Counted from the stretch's first letter, positions 33,702 to 42,738 are shown. The stretch is 64,000 nt of DNA from Mesorhizobium sp. 131-2-1 (GCF_016756535.1 NZ_AP023247.1:4588501-4652500), one strand, 5' to 3'. Made by a program: numbers and translations. Notes: generated by a model from the letters alone, not told the origin.

Positions 33702-35120
33702 CTACGACGCGTGCAGCCGGCGGCGCGCCCGCCGGCGGTGCGTGGGGTGCGCGGGATCGGCTACCACGCCGGCGATCTCGACGACATTGTCCTCGCGGGT
33801 CCTGGCGGCGGTGACCCGGTGCAGGCGCTCATAGGGCAGCAGTTCCTTGATGCGGGCGTTGAGTGTGGCGACCTCCGCGCGCAGGTCCTCGCATTCCTGC
33901 TTCTGGATATCGAGCTCGATCTGCTCGGAGGCCTGCTGCAGCGATAGTTGCGAGAGATTGGCGTTGACGGCCGAGAGGTTCATCTTGACGCTTTCGCTCT
34001 CGTTCCTCAGCACCGCCAGCTTCTCGTCGGCGATCTGCTTTTCGGCCAGTGCGTCGCTGGCCTGCGCCTTGAGTCTGGCGATCTCGGCGACGGCTTCGCC
34101 GTTCTCGTTCGCGGCATGCTCCAGCCGCGCCTGCAGGGCCTGGATCTCGGCACGCAGGCCGCGCATTTCCAGGAGGCTGCGGGCGACCTCGGCCTCGCGG
34201 TCGGCTTCCATCTGGCTGCTCGCCTCGGCCGATTCCTGGAGCTTCGCCTGCGCGTTCTCCAGCGCCTTCTGCAGCCGCGCCTCTTCCTTCTCGCTCCTGC
34301 CCAGCGCCGCCGCCAGGTCGGTGATGCGCGCCATGTCGGTGGCATGCATGGCCGCGACCTCGTCCAGCTTGTGGCGCGCCTCGGCCTCGCGCTTCTGCGA
34401 CTGGTCGAGGTCGATCGCCAGGCTGACCTGCTTTTCCCTCAGCATCTTGCTTTCGCTGGCGCTCCGGTTGGCTTCGACGGCCTTGGCCGAAAGCTGCTTG
34501 GCCATGTCGCCGAACTCGGCCTCGCGCCTGGCGCCGGCATTGGCCGCCTCGACCAGTTCGAGCCTTGCCGCGGCGAGCGCGGCGCGCAGCGCCTCCCGCT
34601 CCTGCACCAGGCCGGCCTCGCGCTGCTGCAGCGCCTCAAAGGCGCCGTCGCGCTCGCGCTGCCTGCGCGCCGCCTCGGAGAGCTGATCCGACAGCGCCCG
34701 CTGCTCGCCGGCAAGCCCGACGTTGGTGAGCTCCATCTCGTTGGCGCGCAGGATGTCGCCGTGCAGTATGCCGAGGAATTCGCGCGTCAGATGGTGCGAG
34801 GTGGCGACCTCTGAGAGCTTGCCGGAGATCTCCTCCAGATGCCCCTGCGCGTCGCGGAACAGGCCGTCCAAGGCGCCCAGCGCGGCAAGCCGGGTCTGCG
34901 TGTGCGGGGTCAACCGCGGCGGGCGTTCGGGACCGTCAGCATCGGCCTCGGGCCGTGGCCCGTCATCTTGCGCCGGGGCATCCTCGTCGCCGGCATCGGC
35001 GTCTTGCAACAACTGTTCTTCGTCGAGGCAGGCATCAAATGCTTCCGCCAGATCCGTCTGGAGCTCCTCGAACGCCTTGTCCACCTCGTCGGCACGCTTG
35101 ATCAGTTTCTTGAAGTTCAT
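33702..35120 (-). CDS. large coiled-coil protein of unknown function
   Basis: 472 residues. Residues about 70-430 are almost uninterrupted heptads rich in Ala, Glu, Leu and Arg (EALRAALAAARLELVEAANA, ARLQKALENAQAKLQESAEA). The N-terminus is acidic (DEEQLLQDADAGDEDAPAQD) and the C-terminus basic (HRRRARRRLHAS). No transmembrane or ATPase segment. It lies downstream of minE on the same strand, separated by 421 bases with a palindromic repeat, so a shared transcript is uncertain. A cytoskeletal or polar-scaffold role would fit but is inference. Confidence 0.75.
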   Translation of the reverse strand: MNFKKLIKRADEVDKAFEELQTDLAEAFDACLDEEQLLQDADAGDEDAPAQDDGPRPEADADGPERPPRLTPHTQTRLAALGALDGLFRDAQGHLEEISGKLSEVATSHHLTREFLGILHGDILRANEMELTNVGLAGEQRALSDQLSEAARRQRERDGAFEALQQREAGLVQEREALRAALAAARLELVEAANAGARREAEFGDMAKQLSAKAVEANRSASESKMLREKQVSLAIDLDQSQKREAEARHKLDEVAAMHATDMARITDLAAALGRSEKEEARLQKALENAQAKLQESAEASSQMEADREAEVARSLLEMRGLRAEIQALQARLEHAANENGEAVAEIARLKAQASDALAEKQIADEKLAVLRNESESVKMNLSAVNANLSQLSLQQASEQIELDIQKQECEDLRAEVATLNARIKELLPYERLHRVTAARTREDNVVEIAGVVADPAHPTHRRRARRRLHAS

Positions 35121-35348
35121 AACAGAACACCTTCTACGCACACACGATCCAGATACTTAACGAATTGCTAATATTCGCTTTTACACCCGCGACTACCGCA
35201 AGGGAAGTCCTCCGATGGGACTAGCGTGCATAGGGAATACACCGCCCCAGGTGGTGCTGCTGAAGAGCGCGCGGACGTTTGGGAGCTTCGGGTGCGAAGA
35301 TTGGGAGGCTGGTGCAACAGCGCAGGACAAGTATCGCCGCGTTCCGTC

Positions 35349-35507
35349 GCGCCCCCCTCTGGCCTGCCGGCCATCTCCCCCTCAAGGGGGGAGATTAGCG
35401 GCTTCGGCGCTGGCTCTCATCCTGCGGCTTTGGAGATTGGCGAAACCGCCAGTGACGATCAATCTCCCCCCAAGAGGGGGAGATGTCCGGCAGGACAGAG
35501 GGGGCGC
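35349..35507. repeat. palindromic intergenic repeat (MITE-like)
   Basis: Arms of about 47 bases, imperfectly inverted: left has CCCCCTCTGG, CCTGCCGGCCATCTCC, CCCCTCAAGGGGGGAGATT, and right has AATCTCCCCCCAAG, GGGGGAGATG, CCGGCAGG, CAGAGGGGGCGC. The centre holds GGAGATTGGCGAAACCGCCAG. The element fills the gap between minE and the coiled-coil gene; the remaining gap to 35121 shows nothing. Confidence 0.75.
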
Positions 35508-35541
35508 TGTCCCGCCGGCTGTCAAAAGTTACTGCTGATCC

Positions 35542-35814
35542 CTACCCCGCCAGCGCCAGCGGCGTGGCGCTCTTGTTGGGGATCTGGATGTCGATTTCGA
35601 GCGTCGACATGGTCTTGCCGCGCTCCATCGAGACCTGCAGGTAGTCCTGGTCGATCTGCACGTGCCTGGCAATGACCGCCATGATCTCCTCGCGCAGGAC
35701 GGAGACGAGATCGGGCTGGCCGCGGCTCTGGCGCTCATAGGCGAGCAGCAGCTGCAGCCGCTCGCGCGCTACCGGCGCGCTGTTGCGCCGCTTGAAGAGG
35801 TCGAAAATGTTCAT
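35542..35814 (-). CDS. minE: cell division topological specificity factor MinE
   Basis: 90 residues. The N-terminal amphipathic helix [20 protein letters not shown] anchors to membrane and MinD. The core ILLAYERQ-type [20 protein letters not shown] and [20 protein letters not shown] are the topological domain. It stimulates MinD ATPase and drives pole-to-pole oscillation. Start overlaps the minD stop by 4 bases (ATGA). Confidence 0.95.
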   Translation of the reverse strand: MNIFDLFKRRNSAPVARERLQLLLAYERQSRGQPDLVSVLREEIMAVIARHVQIDQDYLQVSMERGKTMSTLEIDIQIPNKSATPLALAG

Positions 35815-36626
35815 GCCGCCCTCCTTCCGAGCAGACGGTCGAGAAAGCCCTTGCGCTCGAAGGGCACCACCACCGGCAGGTCCTCGCCTTCGAGCCGCCT
35901 TGCCGCGTCGAGATAGGCCTTGGCGGCGCTGTTCAGCGGATCGGTGAGCGTCACCGGCGAGCCGAGGTTCGAGGCCCTCAGGACATCCTGGCTCTCGGGG
36001 ATGATGCCCAGGAGCGGCGTCGAGAGTATCTCCAGCACGTCGTTGATCGAGAGCATTTCGCCGCGCGCGGCGCGCGCCGCGTCATAGCGCGTCACCAGCA
36101 CGTGCTTCGCGATCTGCTCGCCCTGCTCGGCCTTCATGGTGCGGGCGTCGAGCAGGCCGATGATGCGGTCGGAATCGCGCACCGAGCTGACTTCCGGGTT
36201 GGTGACGATGACCGCCTCGTCGGCGAAGCGCATGGCGAGCTGGGCGCCGCGCTCGATGCCGGCCGGGCTGTCGCAGAAGACATAGTCGAAGACGGAGCGC
36301 AGCCGCTCGATCACCTCGCCGACGCCCTCCTCGGTCAGCGCATCCTTGTCGCGCGTCTGCGAGGCCGGAAGCAGGAACAGCGTCTCCACCCGCTTGTCGC
36401 GGATCAGCGCCTGCGAAAGCTTGGCCGTGCCCTGGATGACGTTGACGAGGTCGAACACGACGCGCCGCTCGGCGCCCATGATCAGGTCGAGGTTGCGTAA
36501 GCCGACGTCGAAGTCGACCAGCGCCACCTTCTTGCCGGATTTGGCGACCGCCGCCCCTAACGCCGCCGTCGACGTCGTCTTGCCGACGCCCCCCTTGCCC
36601 GAGGTGACCACGACTACCTTGCCCAT
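35811..36626 (-). CDS. minD: septum site-determining ATPase MinD
   Basis: 271 residues from ATG 36626. Deviant Walker A KGGVGKTT near residue 10, [19 protein letters not shown] (MinD hallmark), [15 protein letters not shown] [19 protein letters not shown], and a C-terminal amphipathic helix [16 protein letters not shown] for membrane binding. Recruits MinC to block FtsZ rings away from midcell. Second gene of minCDE, 115 bases after minC. Confidence 0.96.
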   Translation of the reverse strand: MGKVVVVTSGKGGVGKTTSTAALGAAVAKSGKKVALVDFDVGLRNLDLIMGAERRVVFDLVNVIQGTAKLSQALIRDKRVETLFLLPASQTRDKDALTEEGVGEVIERLRSVFDYVFCDSPAGIERGAQLAMRFADEAVIVTNPEVSSVRDSDRIIGLLDARTMKAEQGEQIAKHVLVTRYDAARAARGEMLSINDVLEILSTPLLGIIPESQDVLRASNLGSPVTLTDPLNSAAKAYLDAARRLEGEDLPVVVPFERKGFLDRLLGRRAA

Positions 36627-36741
36627 GAAATGCCTCCGTTTGGCGATTGTTATTTCGGCCGTGCCAGGCACGGTGTTGAAGGACCATCGCACGCGAAACC
36701 GGTCCCAGGCTTACGATTGCGCCGCCCCAAATCGGCCGGGG

Positions 36742-37506
36742 TCAGCCGAGCGGCACCACACACAGCACGTCGTTTTCCAGGAAGGCCTGCACCGCCTTGC
36801 CGCGCGAGACCTTCTCCATCTCCTCGGCGGTGGTGTACCAGCCGTCGACCGAGATCAGCTCGGCCTCGTTCTTGCGGCAGAAGACGCGGGCCGAGATGTT
36901 GCCGAGCGCGCCGGCCGAAGCGCGGCCGCGCAGCGTGCCGTAGACATGGATGGAGCCGGCGGCGACGATCTCCGAGCCGGACGCGACCGAGCCGAGCACG
37001 ATGACATCGCCATGCGCATGGAAGATCGACTGGCCGGAGCGGATCGGCGTGCGCACCATCAGCGTGTCGCCGCCCGGCGGCGTCGCCTTCGTCTGGCCGC
37101 CTGCCTTGCCGTCCCCGGCCTTCACCTCTTCAGCCTTGCCCTCTTCCGCCATCTTGCGGCCGGGATGCAGCAGCAGGCCATCGCTGGTCGCCTCCTTGGC
37201 GCCGATCAGTTTCGGCGGCAGATGCGCGCCAAGCTCGGCGCCGCCATCCATCTCGATGGCATAGACGCGGATGTCGCGCTGGCCCAGCACGCCAACCAGC
37301 GAATCGATGGCCGCGACATCGGGCTTCAGCGTGTTGAGATCGAGCACCACCGGCCGCCCGGCAAAATAGCCCGGCGAGTTGCCGATCCAGCGATCAAGGC
37401 TCTCCAGCCAGACATCCAGAGGCGCTTCGGGGGTGAGCGTGAAAGCGACGAATGAGCGGGCACGAAAACGGATGGATTTGGTCTCGACAGGGGCTGCGAA
37501 GGTCAC
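36742..37506 (-). CDS. minC: septum site-determining protein MinC
   Basis: 254 residues. N-terminal FtsZ-binding domain (SIRFRARSFVAFTLTPEAPL, then GQRDIRVYAIEMDGG), a Lys/Glu/Gly linker (EEGKAEEVKAGDGKAGGQTK), and a C-terminal beta-helix (VRTPIRSGQSIFHAHGDVIV, then GSVASGSEIVAAGSIHVYGT). Inhibits FtsZ polymerisation under MinD control. First gene of minCDE; promoter presumably in the 271 bases to the divergent lipoprotein gene. Confidence 0.94.
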   Translation of the reverse strand: MTFAAPVETKSIRFRARSFVAFTLTPEAPLDVWLESLDRWIGNSPGYFAGRPVVLDLNTLKPDVAAIDSLVGVLGQRDIRVYAIEMDGGAELGAHLPPKLIGAKEATSDGLLLHPGRKMAEEGKAEEVKAGDGKAGGQTKATPPGGDTLMVRTPIRSGQSIFHAHGDVIVLGSVASGSEIVAAGSIHVYGTLRGRASAGALGNISARVFCRKNEAELISVDGWYTTAEEMEKVSRGKAVQAFLENDVLCVVPLG

Positions 37507-37777
37507 GGGAAGCGATTCCTTACTGATAGGTAAACGCTAGGGGCCGAATGGTTAACGAATGGTTAATTTTGGGGGTTGGGAGCGTTAAGAGCTGACTTGG
37601 CCAACTGTTGTGGCGAGGTGGTCACAGGGACCGGATCCATCCTGAGGGGGCGGTTAGATGGCAACCGAGGACCCGACCAACGGCTGCAGCATGTGAAGTT
37701 CCTAATATACGCAGGTATGCCGCACCGGGCACGATCTGGCGCGGCTGATTTCCACTCTTTCCGGAAGGAGACGGGGC

Positions 37778-38233
37778 ATGCGCATCAATCAGGCAGGCAG
37801 CAGGCGGTCAGGCAGCAAGTGGGCAGGCAGGGCAAGCGCGACATTTGGCGCGCTGTTGCTGGCATCCCTTGCAGGATGCATGACGTACCGGGCGAGCGGC
37901 AGAGACACATTCCAGACCAGCGGCATAGAAGAATGGTTGACCGCGACCGATGCCGATGCGGTGGTCAATCAGATGGCAGCGAAGGGACTGATGCCGGCAT
38001 CCATCGACTGCCGCTTCGACCGTGCCGTTCCGGGTCAGGTGGCTTACGTCTCGAAGTTCACCTGGCAGCGGGCTCCGGCAAACACACGTTATCATTGGGA
38101 AGTCGGCGATCCGACCTACCTCGCCAGCAAGGAACTCAAATCCAACCGTGTTGGCCTTCACCGCATCGCCGCGAAAATCGTCCGCGATCCCGCCACCGGC
38201 CGAAAGGTTGGATGCTCGATCTGGACGAATTAG
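37778..38233 (+). CDS. putative lipoprotein
   Basis: 151 residues, RBS AAGGAG 9 bases upstream. Twin-Arg-free basic start followed by a lipobox LLASLAGC, with Cys34 as lipidation site. Mature part has a conserved-looking layout with DTFQTSGIEEWLTATDADAV and YHWEVGDPTYLASKELKSNR. Two further Cys (IDCRFD and VGCSIW) may form a disulfide. No family recognised; outer-membrane or periplasmic lipoprotein. Confidence 0.75.
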   Translation: MRINQAGSRRSGSKWAGRASATFGALLLASLAGCMTYRASGRDTFQTSGIEEWLTATDADAVVNQMAAKGLMPASIDCRFDRAVPGQVAYVSKFTWQRAPANTRYHWEVGDPTYLASKELKSNRVGLHRIAAKIVRDPATGRKVGCSIWTN

Positions 38234-38259
38234 TCCCAACGAATGGGGCTACAAGGCGC

Positions 38260-38284
38260 CAAGCCGGCGCGAGGCGCCGGCTTG
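38260..38284. terminator. perfect 11-base hairpin between convergent genes
   Basis: CAAGCCGGCGC, GAG loop, GCGCCGGCTTG, between stops at 38233 and 38300. Strong stem without T-run; probably terminates both transcripts. Confidence 0.55.
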
Positions 38285-38299
38285 GGTTGCCTCAGGCAA

Positions 38300-38761
38300 T
38301 CAGGCAGCCTTGCGTTCCTTCAGGGCCTTCTCAAAGGCATCCTTGATCGGCTTGGACAGGTCCTCGGTTGCTCTCAACATCAATGCCTGGAGGGCCTTGG
38401 CCTGCTCGGCGGACTTTTCGATCTGCTTGTTCAGGAAGGCGGTCTGCAGCTCGAGGAACTCGGACGGCGACTTCACGGCCATCAGTGCTTCGAGGTGCGT
38501 GAAGGAGGCTTCGGCATTGGTGCGCAGAGCGGCAATCATCTGCAGGGACACCTCGTTGCCGGTGGTCTTGGCCATTTCGAGGCTCGACTCAAAGGCCTTT
38601 TGAGTCGTCTCGGCGCCCGAACTCAATTTGGAAAATACTTCCTTCGACTGTTCAACGCCCTGCTCGGCGACAGCGCGGACCTGCTCGACAGCCTTGGACG
38701 GGTCGAAGGCAGGGGTTTCGACGTTTTCGATGGTTTCGGTCTTGGCGGGGAGCTTGGACAT
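38300..38761 (-). CDS. phasin family protein
   Basis: 153 residues from ATG 38761. All-helical: KAVEQVRAVAEQGVEQSKEV, FSKLSSGAETTQKAFESSLE, then ASFTHLEALMAVKSPSEFLE and LQTAFLNKQIEKSAEQAKAL, the Phasin_2 pattern. It coats polyhydroxyalkanoate granules and limits their size. ATG 38770 is the alternative start. Monocistronic. Confidence 0.9.
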   Translation of the reverse strand: MSKLPAKTETIENVETPAFDPSKAVEQVRAVAEQGVEQSKEVFSKLSSGAETTQKAFESSLEMAKTTGNEVSLQMIAALRTNAEASFTHLEALMAVKSPSEFLELQTAFLNKQIEKSAEQAKALQALMLRATEDLSKPIKDAFEKALKERKAA

Positions 38762-39424
38762 TCTTTCCATCCTTTTTCCGGGGGCGGCCTCAAAACAAAG
38801 CCGTCCCTTCGTACGAAACCGTCGCAACGGATTTATGAAGCCCGGACGAGTTTGCCCGAGCGGGGTGCGCGCCCGCGCGGCGTGCTTTTTCATTTCTTGC
38901 CAACGCCAACCAAGAACGCGGACAGGCCAAGAACCTAGAGGCTTTCGCCATAGCCGAGCGTATAGGCGACGGCTTTTGATCGGGCTCATCCGATTGGAGG
39001 ACAGGAGGAGCCGCAACACAGCCATTTTATCAACTTAGTGGTGAAGGCATGACCGGCCTACAATCTTTCCAGCCGGCAAACCTACCCCGTTTGCAGGTCA
39101 GACCCCGGCGGTCGAACCCCGAGCCCATGCGCCTTCCGGCCGCTGGGCTTTTCGGCCGCCGGGGCCTTCAGCCTCGCCAGCGCGTTTCCTGATCATCTGT
39201 CCCTCCTCAAAAGGGAGAGGCCCCTACGCGATCACGCCATACGCCCCGAATAGAACTCTGCTAGTTTGTTCGCGCGGCGGACCCCGGTTCGCCTGGCCGG
39301 CGCCATATACCCCAACGCCCCCCGCCCAATGTGGCGTCGGCCAACTTCCATCCGTTGCGCCCCCTAGCGTCCCGGAACGGTATGTGTAAGACGGTTTTGG
39401 TCGCCCTCGACCGCACCCATCCCC
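38762..39424. other. 663-base gap, at most one microprotein
   Basis: No gene is firm. A 32-codon minus-strand frame at 39098-39196 (MIRKRAGEAEGPGGRKAQRP) has an excellent RBS (GGAGGGACAG), but no family and an atypical Arg/Gly composition. A CCCTCCTC...GAGAGG-like small hairpin lies upstream of it. The remainder shows no RNA gene or terminator. Confidence 0.35.
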
Positions 39425-39850
39425 TCACGCCGCGATCTGCGCCTCGCGCGCGGCCGCAATCATCACACTCGCCAGCAACCCATAAGCGGCCTCCCAGGCC
39501 TCGCGGACCGGCCGGGTGAAGGCCTCGCCCAGGCCGGCGGCAAGGGTCTCGATCAGCGCCTGGCCGACGATCGGGTAATGATGCTCCTCGACGCCGTAGC
39601 CGACGTGGCGCCTGGCGAGGTCGCGCACGGTGGGCAGGATGGTCTCGGCGCGGTCCAGCCCATGCACGACGAAGCCGAGGGCCGCCATCAGCTTGGCGCC
39701 CTGCTTGGTCATGTCCCTTTCCGGAAACAGCGCCCGAAGATCGCCGTCGATGGCGAACAGGCGTTCATAGAATATGGCGGCGGCGGCCACGCGGATCGGG
39801 ACGACCTCGCGAAAGCTGTCCTGGACAAGTCTGATCTGGTCGGGTGTCAT
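39425..39850 (-). CDS. single-domain globin (hemin-receptor/flavohemoglobin-like)
   Basis: 141 residues from ATG 39850, GGAG upstream. Globin helices: MTPDQIRLVQDSFREVVPIR, FYERLFAIDGDLRALFPERD, the distal region KLMAALGFVVHGLD, and the proximal RRHVGYGVEEHHYPIVGQAL with the heme-ligating His. No reductase domain, so length fits single-domain bacterial hemoglobins. Probably binds O2 or NO in the cytosol. Confidence 0.9.
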   Translation of the reverse strand: MTPDQIRLVQDSFREVVPIRVAAAAIFYERLFAIDGDLRALFPERDMTKQGAKLMAALGFVVHGLDRAETILPTVRDLARRHVGYGVEEHHYPIVGQALIETLAAGLGEAFTRPVREAWEAAYGLLASVMIAAAREAQIAA

Positions 39851-39994
39851 GCGCGCGCTCCAATGGTTGGTAAGCGGCGACTGTCCTACCAGGGCGTTTC
39901 GCACTCATGTCGCCGCTCGCGCGGCGTGTTTCAGCGATGTCTCGTCGCGGTATCAGGTTGGGGCCAATCCCCTCGCCGGTGCCATCAGCGCCCA

Positions 39995-40144
39995 TCAATG
40001 GCGCTTGAAGTACTGCACCTCGCGCTCGTGCTTCTCGGCGGCCTCGCGGGTGTCGAAGGTGCCGAGGTTGCGGCGCTTGCCGGTCTTTTCGTCCTTCTTG
40101 CGCGAATAGAGCCGGAATTTTCCGGATTTGAGTTTTCGGATCAT
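39995..40144 (-). CDS. 49-residue basic protein
   Basis: Sequence MIRKLKSGKFRLYSRKKDEK, then TGKRRNLGTFDTREAAEKHE and REVQYFKRH. This looks like one three-stranded sheet plus helix, similar to the AP2-like N-terminal DNA-arm fold (GTFDTREAAEKHER). Very basic, so nucleic-acid binding is plausible. This small family is recurrent in rhizobia as I recall. Too short for most gene finders' thresholds. Confidence 0.7.
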   Translation of the reverse strand: MIRKLKSGKFRLYSRKKDEKTGKRRNLGTFDTREAAEKHEREVQYFKRH

Positions 40145-40210
40145 CTGTCTCTGACGCCTCGAAACCGATTCAACCGACTGGCCTAACGCCCTGTTTTGAT
40201 AACCCTGCGG

Positions 40211-40393
40211 CTAGTGGCGCGGATGCGATCTGGACTCGAAAGGGTTCTCCGAGAGCCGGGCCGTGCGCTGATCATCCTGCCGCGACGACCGCTTCTTCGG
40301 CCTGGGCTCGGCCTTGACGATCGGCGTCTTCGCAATCAGGTAATCGGCCCGATTTGTCCGGTAGTCTTCCTTTTGGATTTTTTGCACAGCCAT
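40211..40393 (-). CDS. small basic hypothetical protein under stress promoter
   Basis: 60 residues from ATG 40393, with AGGAG 9 bases ahead. A perfect GGAAC-N16-CGTT ends 22 bases upstream of this start, so the longer in-frame starts at 40423, 40444 and 40477 are ruled out. Sequence MAVQKIQKEDYRTNRADYLI, then a Lys/Arg-rich disordered tail (PRPKKRSSRQDDQ). No family. Confidence 0.65.
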   Translation of the reverse strand: MAVQKIQKEDYRTNRADYLIAKTPIVKAEPRPKKRSSRQDDQRTARLSENPFESRSHPRH

Positions 40394-40414
40394 CATGATC
40401 TCCTGACAGAGTTC

Positions 40415-40439
40415 AACGCGCATCGGCGCCACCCGTTCC
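40415..40439 (-). promoter_or_regulatory. RpoE2/EcfG-type general stress promoter
   Basis: GGAAC-N16-CGTT on the minus strand, immediately upstream of the gene starting at 40393. Confidence 0.72.
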
Positions 40440-40491
40440 AGCATTGCCGCCAGCGCGGACTGGCCGTCCGGGTTCAATGCAAGCCCGCAAG

Positions 40492-40818
40492 CTAAAGCCG
40501 CCGTCTTGCCTTGAGGCTGCGGGCGGCCGACTCGATCGCGGCGCGGTCGTTGCCCAGCCTGTCGATCAGTTCCTGCGCCTCGTCGCCCGAAATACCGGCG
40601 CGCATGGCCAGTTCCTCGACCGTCAGGATGTCGGTGCTCGCGATCTCGCGGGTTTTGGGCAGCGCGTCGCCCGCCGTCAGCGGCAAGGCGGCCTCGCGGT
40701 CGATTTCCGCCTCGGCCTGGTCCCAGTGGCGCTGGTGATTGCCGAACAGGCGGCCCTCGCGTTCCCAGATCTCGTAGGCACGCTGCCTGATCTTTGCCAG
40801 CCGATCGTCATCGCCCAT
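40492..40818 (-). CDS. DUF2934 plus DUF3606-like protein
   Basis: 108 residues, RBS GGAGGAAC. Residues 5-45 are DUF2934 (KIRQRAYEIWEREGRLFGNH, then WDQAEAEIDREAAL). Residues 65-108 contain EELAMRAGISGDEAQELIDR and LGNDRAAIESAARSLKARRR, like the small protein at 3272-3448. It therefore fuses two modules that occur separately in the first island (1-252 and 3272-3448). Function unknown. Confidence 0.82.
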   Translation of the reverse strand: MGDDDRLAKIRQRAYEIWEREGRLFGNHQRHWDQAEAEIDREAALPLTAGDALPKTREIASTDILTVEELAMRAGISGDEAQELIDRLGNDRAAIESAARSLKARRRL

Positions 40819-40912
40819 TGTCCGTTCCTCCATTTCAGCTGTTTCTGAAACGCCGGGCGCGGCCGAACGATCCAAGAAATCTGCGCGATCGACCGGCAAG
40901 GTCCGGAACGGA

Positions 40913-41731
40913 TTACTGCGCAACCAGCCCCGGCACCTCATAGGTCCAGACCCGGAACGCCTTGAGGACATGCGGGCCGAAGGAGTTGATGAGGGGAATA
41001 TCGGCCGCGTCGCGGCCGCGCGCGACGACGACCCTGCCGATCCTGGGCGTGTTGTTGCGCGGGTCGAAAGTATGCCAAGCGCCTTCCAGGAACACCTCGA
41101 TCCAGGCGCTGAAGTCCATCGGGTCGACGACCGGGACGCCGATGTCGCCAAGATGTCCGTTGACGTAGCGGGCGGGGATGTTGAGGCAGCGGCAGAGCGT
41201 CAGCGCGAGATGGGCGAAGTCGCGGCAGACGCCGATGCCCTCCTGGTAGGCCTCGAAAGCGGTTCGCGTCGATCTCGCCTGCATGTAGTCGAACCGGATG
41301 TGGCCATGGACGAAGTCGCAGATCGCCTGCACGCGGCCCCAACCCGGCGCGACGGCGCCGAACATGTCCCACGCCGTCTGGCTGAGGCGGTCCGTCTCGC
41401 AATAGCGGCTGCCCATGAGGTAGACCAGGCAGGCGTCCGGCAATTCCTTGACCGCGACTTCGCGGGCGGAAGGCGACTGCCTGTCGGTCCTGCCGTCGTC
41501 CTCGATGGTCGCGTCGCCCCACATCGTCAGGTCGCCAGCGGGCGCGATCAGCCGCCGGCAGCGGTTGCCGAAGAGATCGCGGTAGGTCGATGTCGGAACG
41601 GCGGGCGTGGTGAACAGGGTTTCGGGCACCCTGATATCGGCCGCGCGGTCCTCGTGGACCGAAAGCAGGCAGACCAGGGCCGTCGGCTGCTGGCAGGTCA
41701 GTGTGATCTCATAACCGTAGCGGATCAGCAT
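40913..41731 (-). CDS. transglutaminase-like cysteine peptidase family protein
   Basis: 272 residues. N-terminal beta domain (MLIRYGYEITLTCQQPTALV), then transglutaminase core with catalytic Cys in GIGVCRDFAHLALTLCRCLN, His in EGAWHTFDPRNN and the Asp nearby. Such cytosolic proteins may cleave or cross-link peptides; substrate unknown. Last gene of the overlapping small-protein operon 43284 to 40913, four bases after the DUF1488 gene. Confidence 0.9.
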   Translation of the reverse strand: MLIRYGYEITLTCQQPTALVCLLSVHEDRAADIRVPETLFTTPAVPTSTYRDLFGNRCRRLIAPAGDLTMWGDATIEDDGRTDRQSPSAREVAVKELPDACLVYLMGSRYCETDRLSQTAWDMFGAVAPGWGRVQAICDFVHGHIRFDYMQARSTRTAFEAYQEGIGVCRDFAHLALTLCRCLNIPARYVNGHLGDIGVPVVDPMDFSAWIEVFLEGAWHTFDPRNNTPRIGRVVVARGRDAADIPLINSFGPHVLKAFRVWTYEVPGLVAQ

Positions 41732-41735
41732 CCGG

Positions 41736-42011
41736 TTACCGGAAATCGGCAGCGGTTAGAGTGTAGGAGTCGCCGCGCTTGCGGGCATAGGCTTTGCTGG
41801 CAACGTCCAGGATTGAGGCCCGCAAGGCGTCGAAGGCCGAAAGATAGGCCGTCTCGGCAGTTCCCTTGCCGCCCAGGGCGACGCCGGATCGCGCCAGCGC
41901 CTCGGCCTCGACGAAGAAGCGGACCTTCGACATGCCGTCGTGACCGATGAAGCAGACGGCGTTGCGCGTTTCATCGAAGCTGCGGCTGGGGTTTGGAAAG
42001 GCGAGCGTCAT
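41736..42011 (-). CDS. DUF1488 domain protein
   Basis: 91 residues. Family pattern MTLAFPNPSRSFDETRNAVC, then FIGHDGMSKVRFFVEAEALA and a C-terminal helix. Start overlaps the upstream stop (ATGA). DUF1488 is a small rhizobial family with no known role. Part of the compact operon. Confidence 0.85.
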   Translation of the reverse strand: MTLAFPNPSRSFDETRNAVCFIGHDGMSKVRFFVEAEALARSGVALGGKGTAETAYLSAFDALRASILDVASKAYARKRGDSYTLTAADFR

Positions 42012-42334
42012 GACTGGCCTGCTTGTGTCTGGCTAGCGCCAGGAGCCAAAGACCGCGCCGCGGCCCGCTCCCTTCTGCGCTCGCTGTTTCGACGATTGAG
42101 GGACAACATGCCGTGCGTCGCGTCCGAACGGTTCAGGCCGATCATGAACGCGCCGTCCACATGTGCCGGAATGCCGGTGAAGACGTGATAGACGGTCCAG
42201 GAACGATCGGCTTCGACGCGGCGGCCATACTGATGATCCCGGAAGTCGCGGGCCAGCGCGCCACCCTCGTTCTCCCAGACCCGAAGTGCCTCGGCATTGC
42301 GTGCGCTATCGGTTCTGTTCTTGTTGCCGTTCAT
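42008..42334 (-). CDS. small protein with SWTV-x-FTG domain
   Basis: 108 residues from ATG 42334. The core RSWTVYHVFTGIPAHVDGAF, then MIGLNRSDATHGMLSLNRRN, aligns with the whole of the 63-residue protein at 43795-43986 (SWTVFDIFTGQPAEF, MVGI, VVKLNAQDAKRREE). N-terminal extension EALRVWENEGGALARDFR. Overlaps both neighbours by 4 bases. Function unknown. Confidence 0.75.
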   Translation of the reverse strand: MNGNKNRTDSARNAEALRVWENEGGALARDFRDHQYGRRVEADRSWTVYHVFTGIPAHVDGAFMIGLNRSDATHGMLSLNRRNSERRRERAAARSLAPGASQTQAGQS

Positions 42335-42573
42335 GATGTCGACCTTTCGTCCTTGTCCGCCTGCGCGGCGATGACGCCGGAGTAGATCATTGCGCCGTCG
42401 GCGTCGGCGATGGCGACGGCATCCGGCCATTGCGGCATGTTCAGCGTCCGTGCCAGAATCCGCGCGATCTCGATCGCGTCGTCGAGGCCTGCCGCCAGCG
42501 CCGACTCGCGGCCGATGAGGGCGTGCGCGTCGTCGGCGGCGCGGGTGCGGTAGAATTCGATCACGATCTTCAT
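42331..42573 (-). CDS. small hypothetical protein
   Basis: 80 residues. Begins with a beta strand (MKIVIEFYRTR), then an Ala-rich helix (AAGLDDAIEIARILARTLNM) and a strand pair AVAIADADGAMIYSGVIAAQ, suggesting a small alpha/beta fold. RBS weak; stop overlaps the next start by ATGA, supporting coupled translation. Confidence 0.65.
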   Translation of the reverse strand: MKIVIEFYRTRAADDAHALIGRESALAAGLDDAIEIARILARTLNMPQWPDAVAIADADGAMIYSGVIAAQADKDERSTS

Positions 42574-42597
42574 CGTCGTCGGCGCCCCGCTCTCCCG

Positions 42598-42738
42598 TCA
42601 GCCCTTGCCCTTGCCGCGGGCGACGACACTGGCAGCGCCCTTGACCTGGCTGCCGAACAGGCTCTCAGGCATGACCGGCACCTTTTCCTGTTTCGGCTTC
42701 CTGATCTCGCGGTTCGATCGCTTCTGTCCCTTGGCCAT
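42598..42738 (-). CDS. 46-residue basic protein
   Basis: MAKGQKRSNREIRKPKQEKV, PVMPESLFGSQVKGAASVVA and a RGKGKGKG-like tail. AAAGGA is 9 bases upstream. Its first 74 bases overlap the end of the gene at 42665-43024 in another frame. Strongly basic; possibly nucleic-acid binding. Too short for usual cut-offs. Confidence 0.6.
   Translation of the reverse strand: MAKGQKRSNREIRKPKQEKVPVMPESLFGSQVKGAASVVARGKGKG

Noticed and set aside
38762..39424. tRNA or small RNA gene in the phasin-globin gap
   Set aside because: No cloverleaf, no TTC-arm pattern with flanking stems, and no intrinsic terminator was found by eye.
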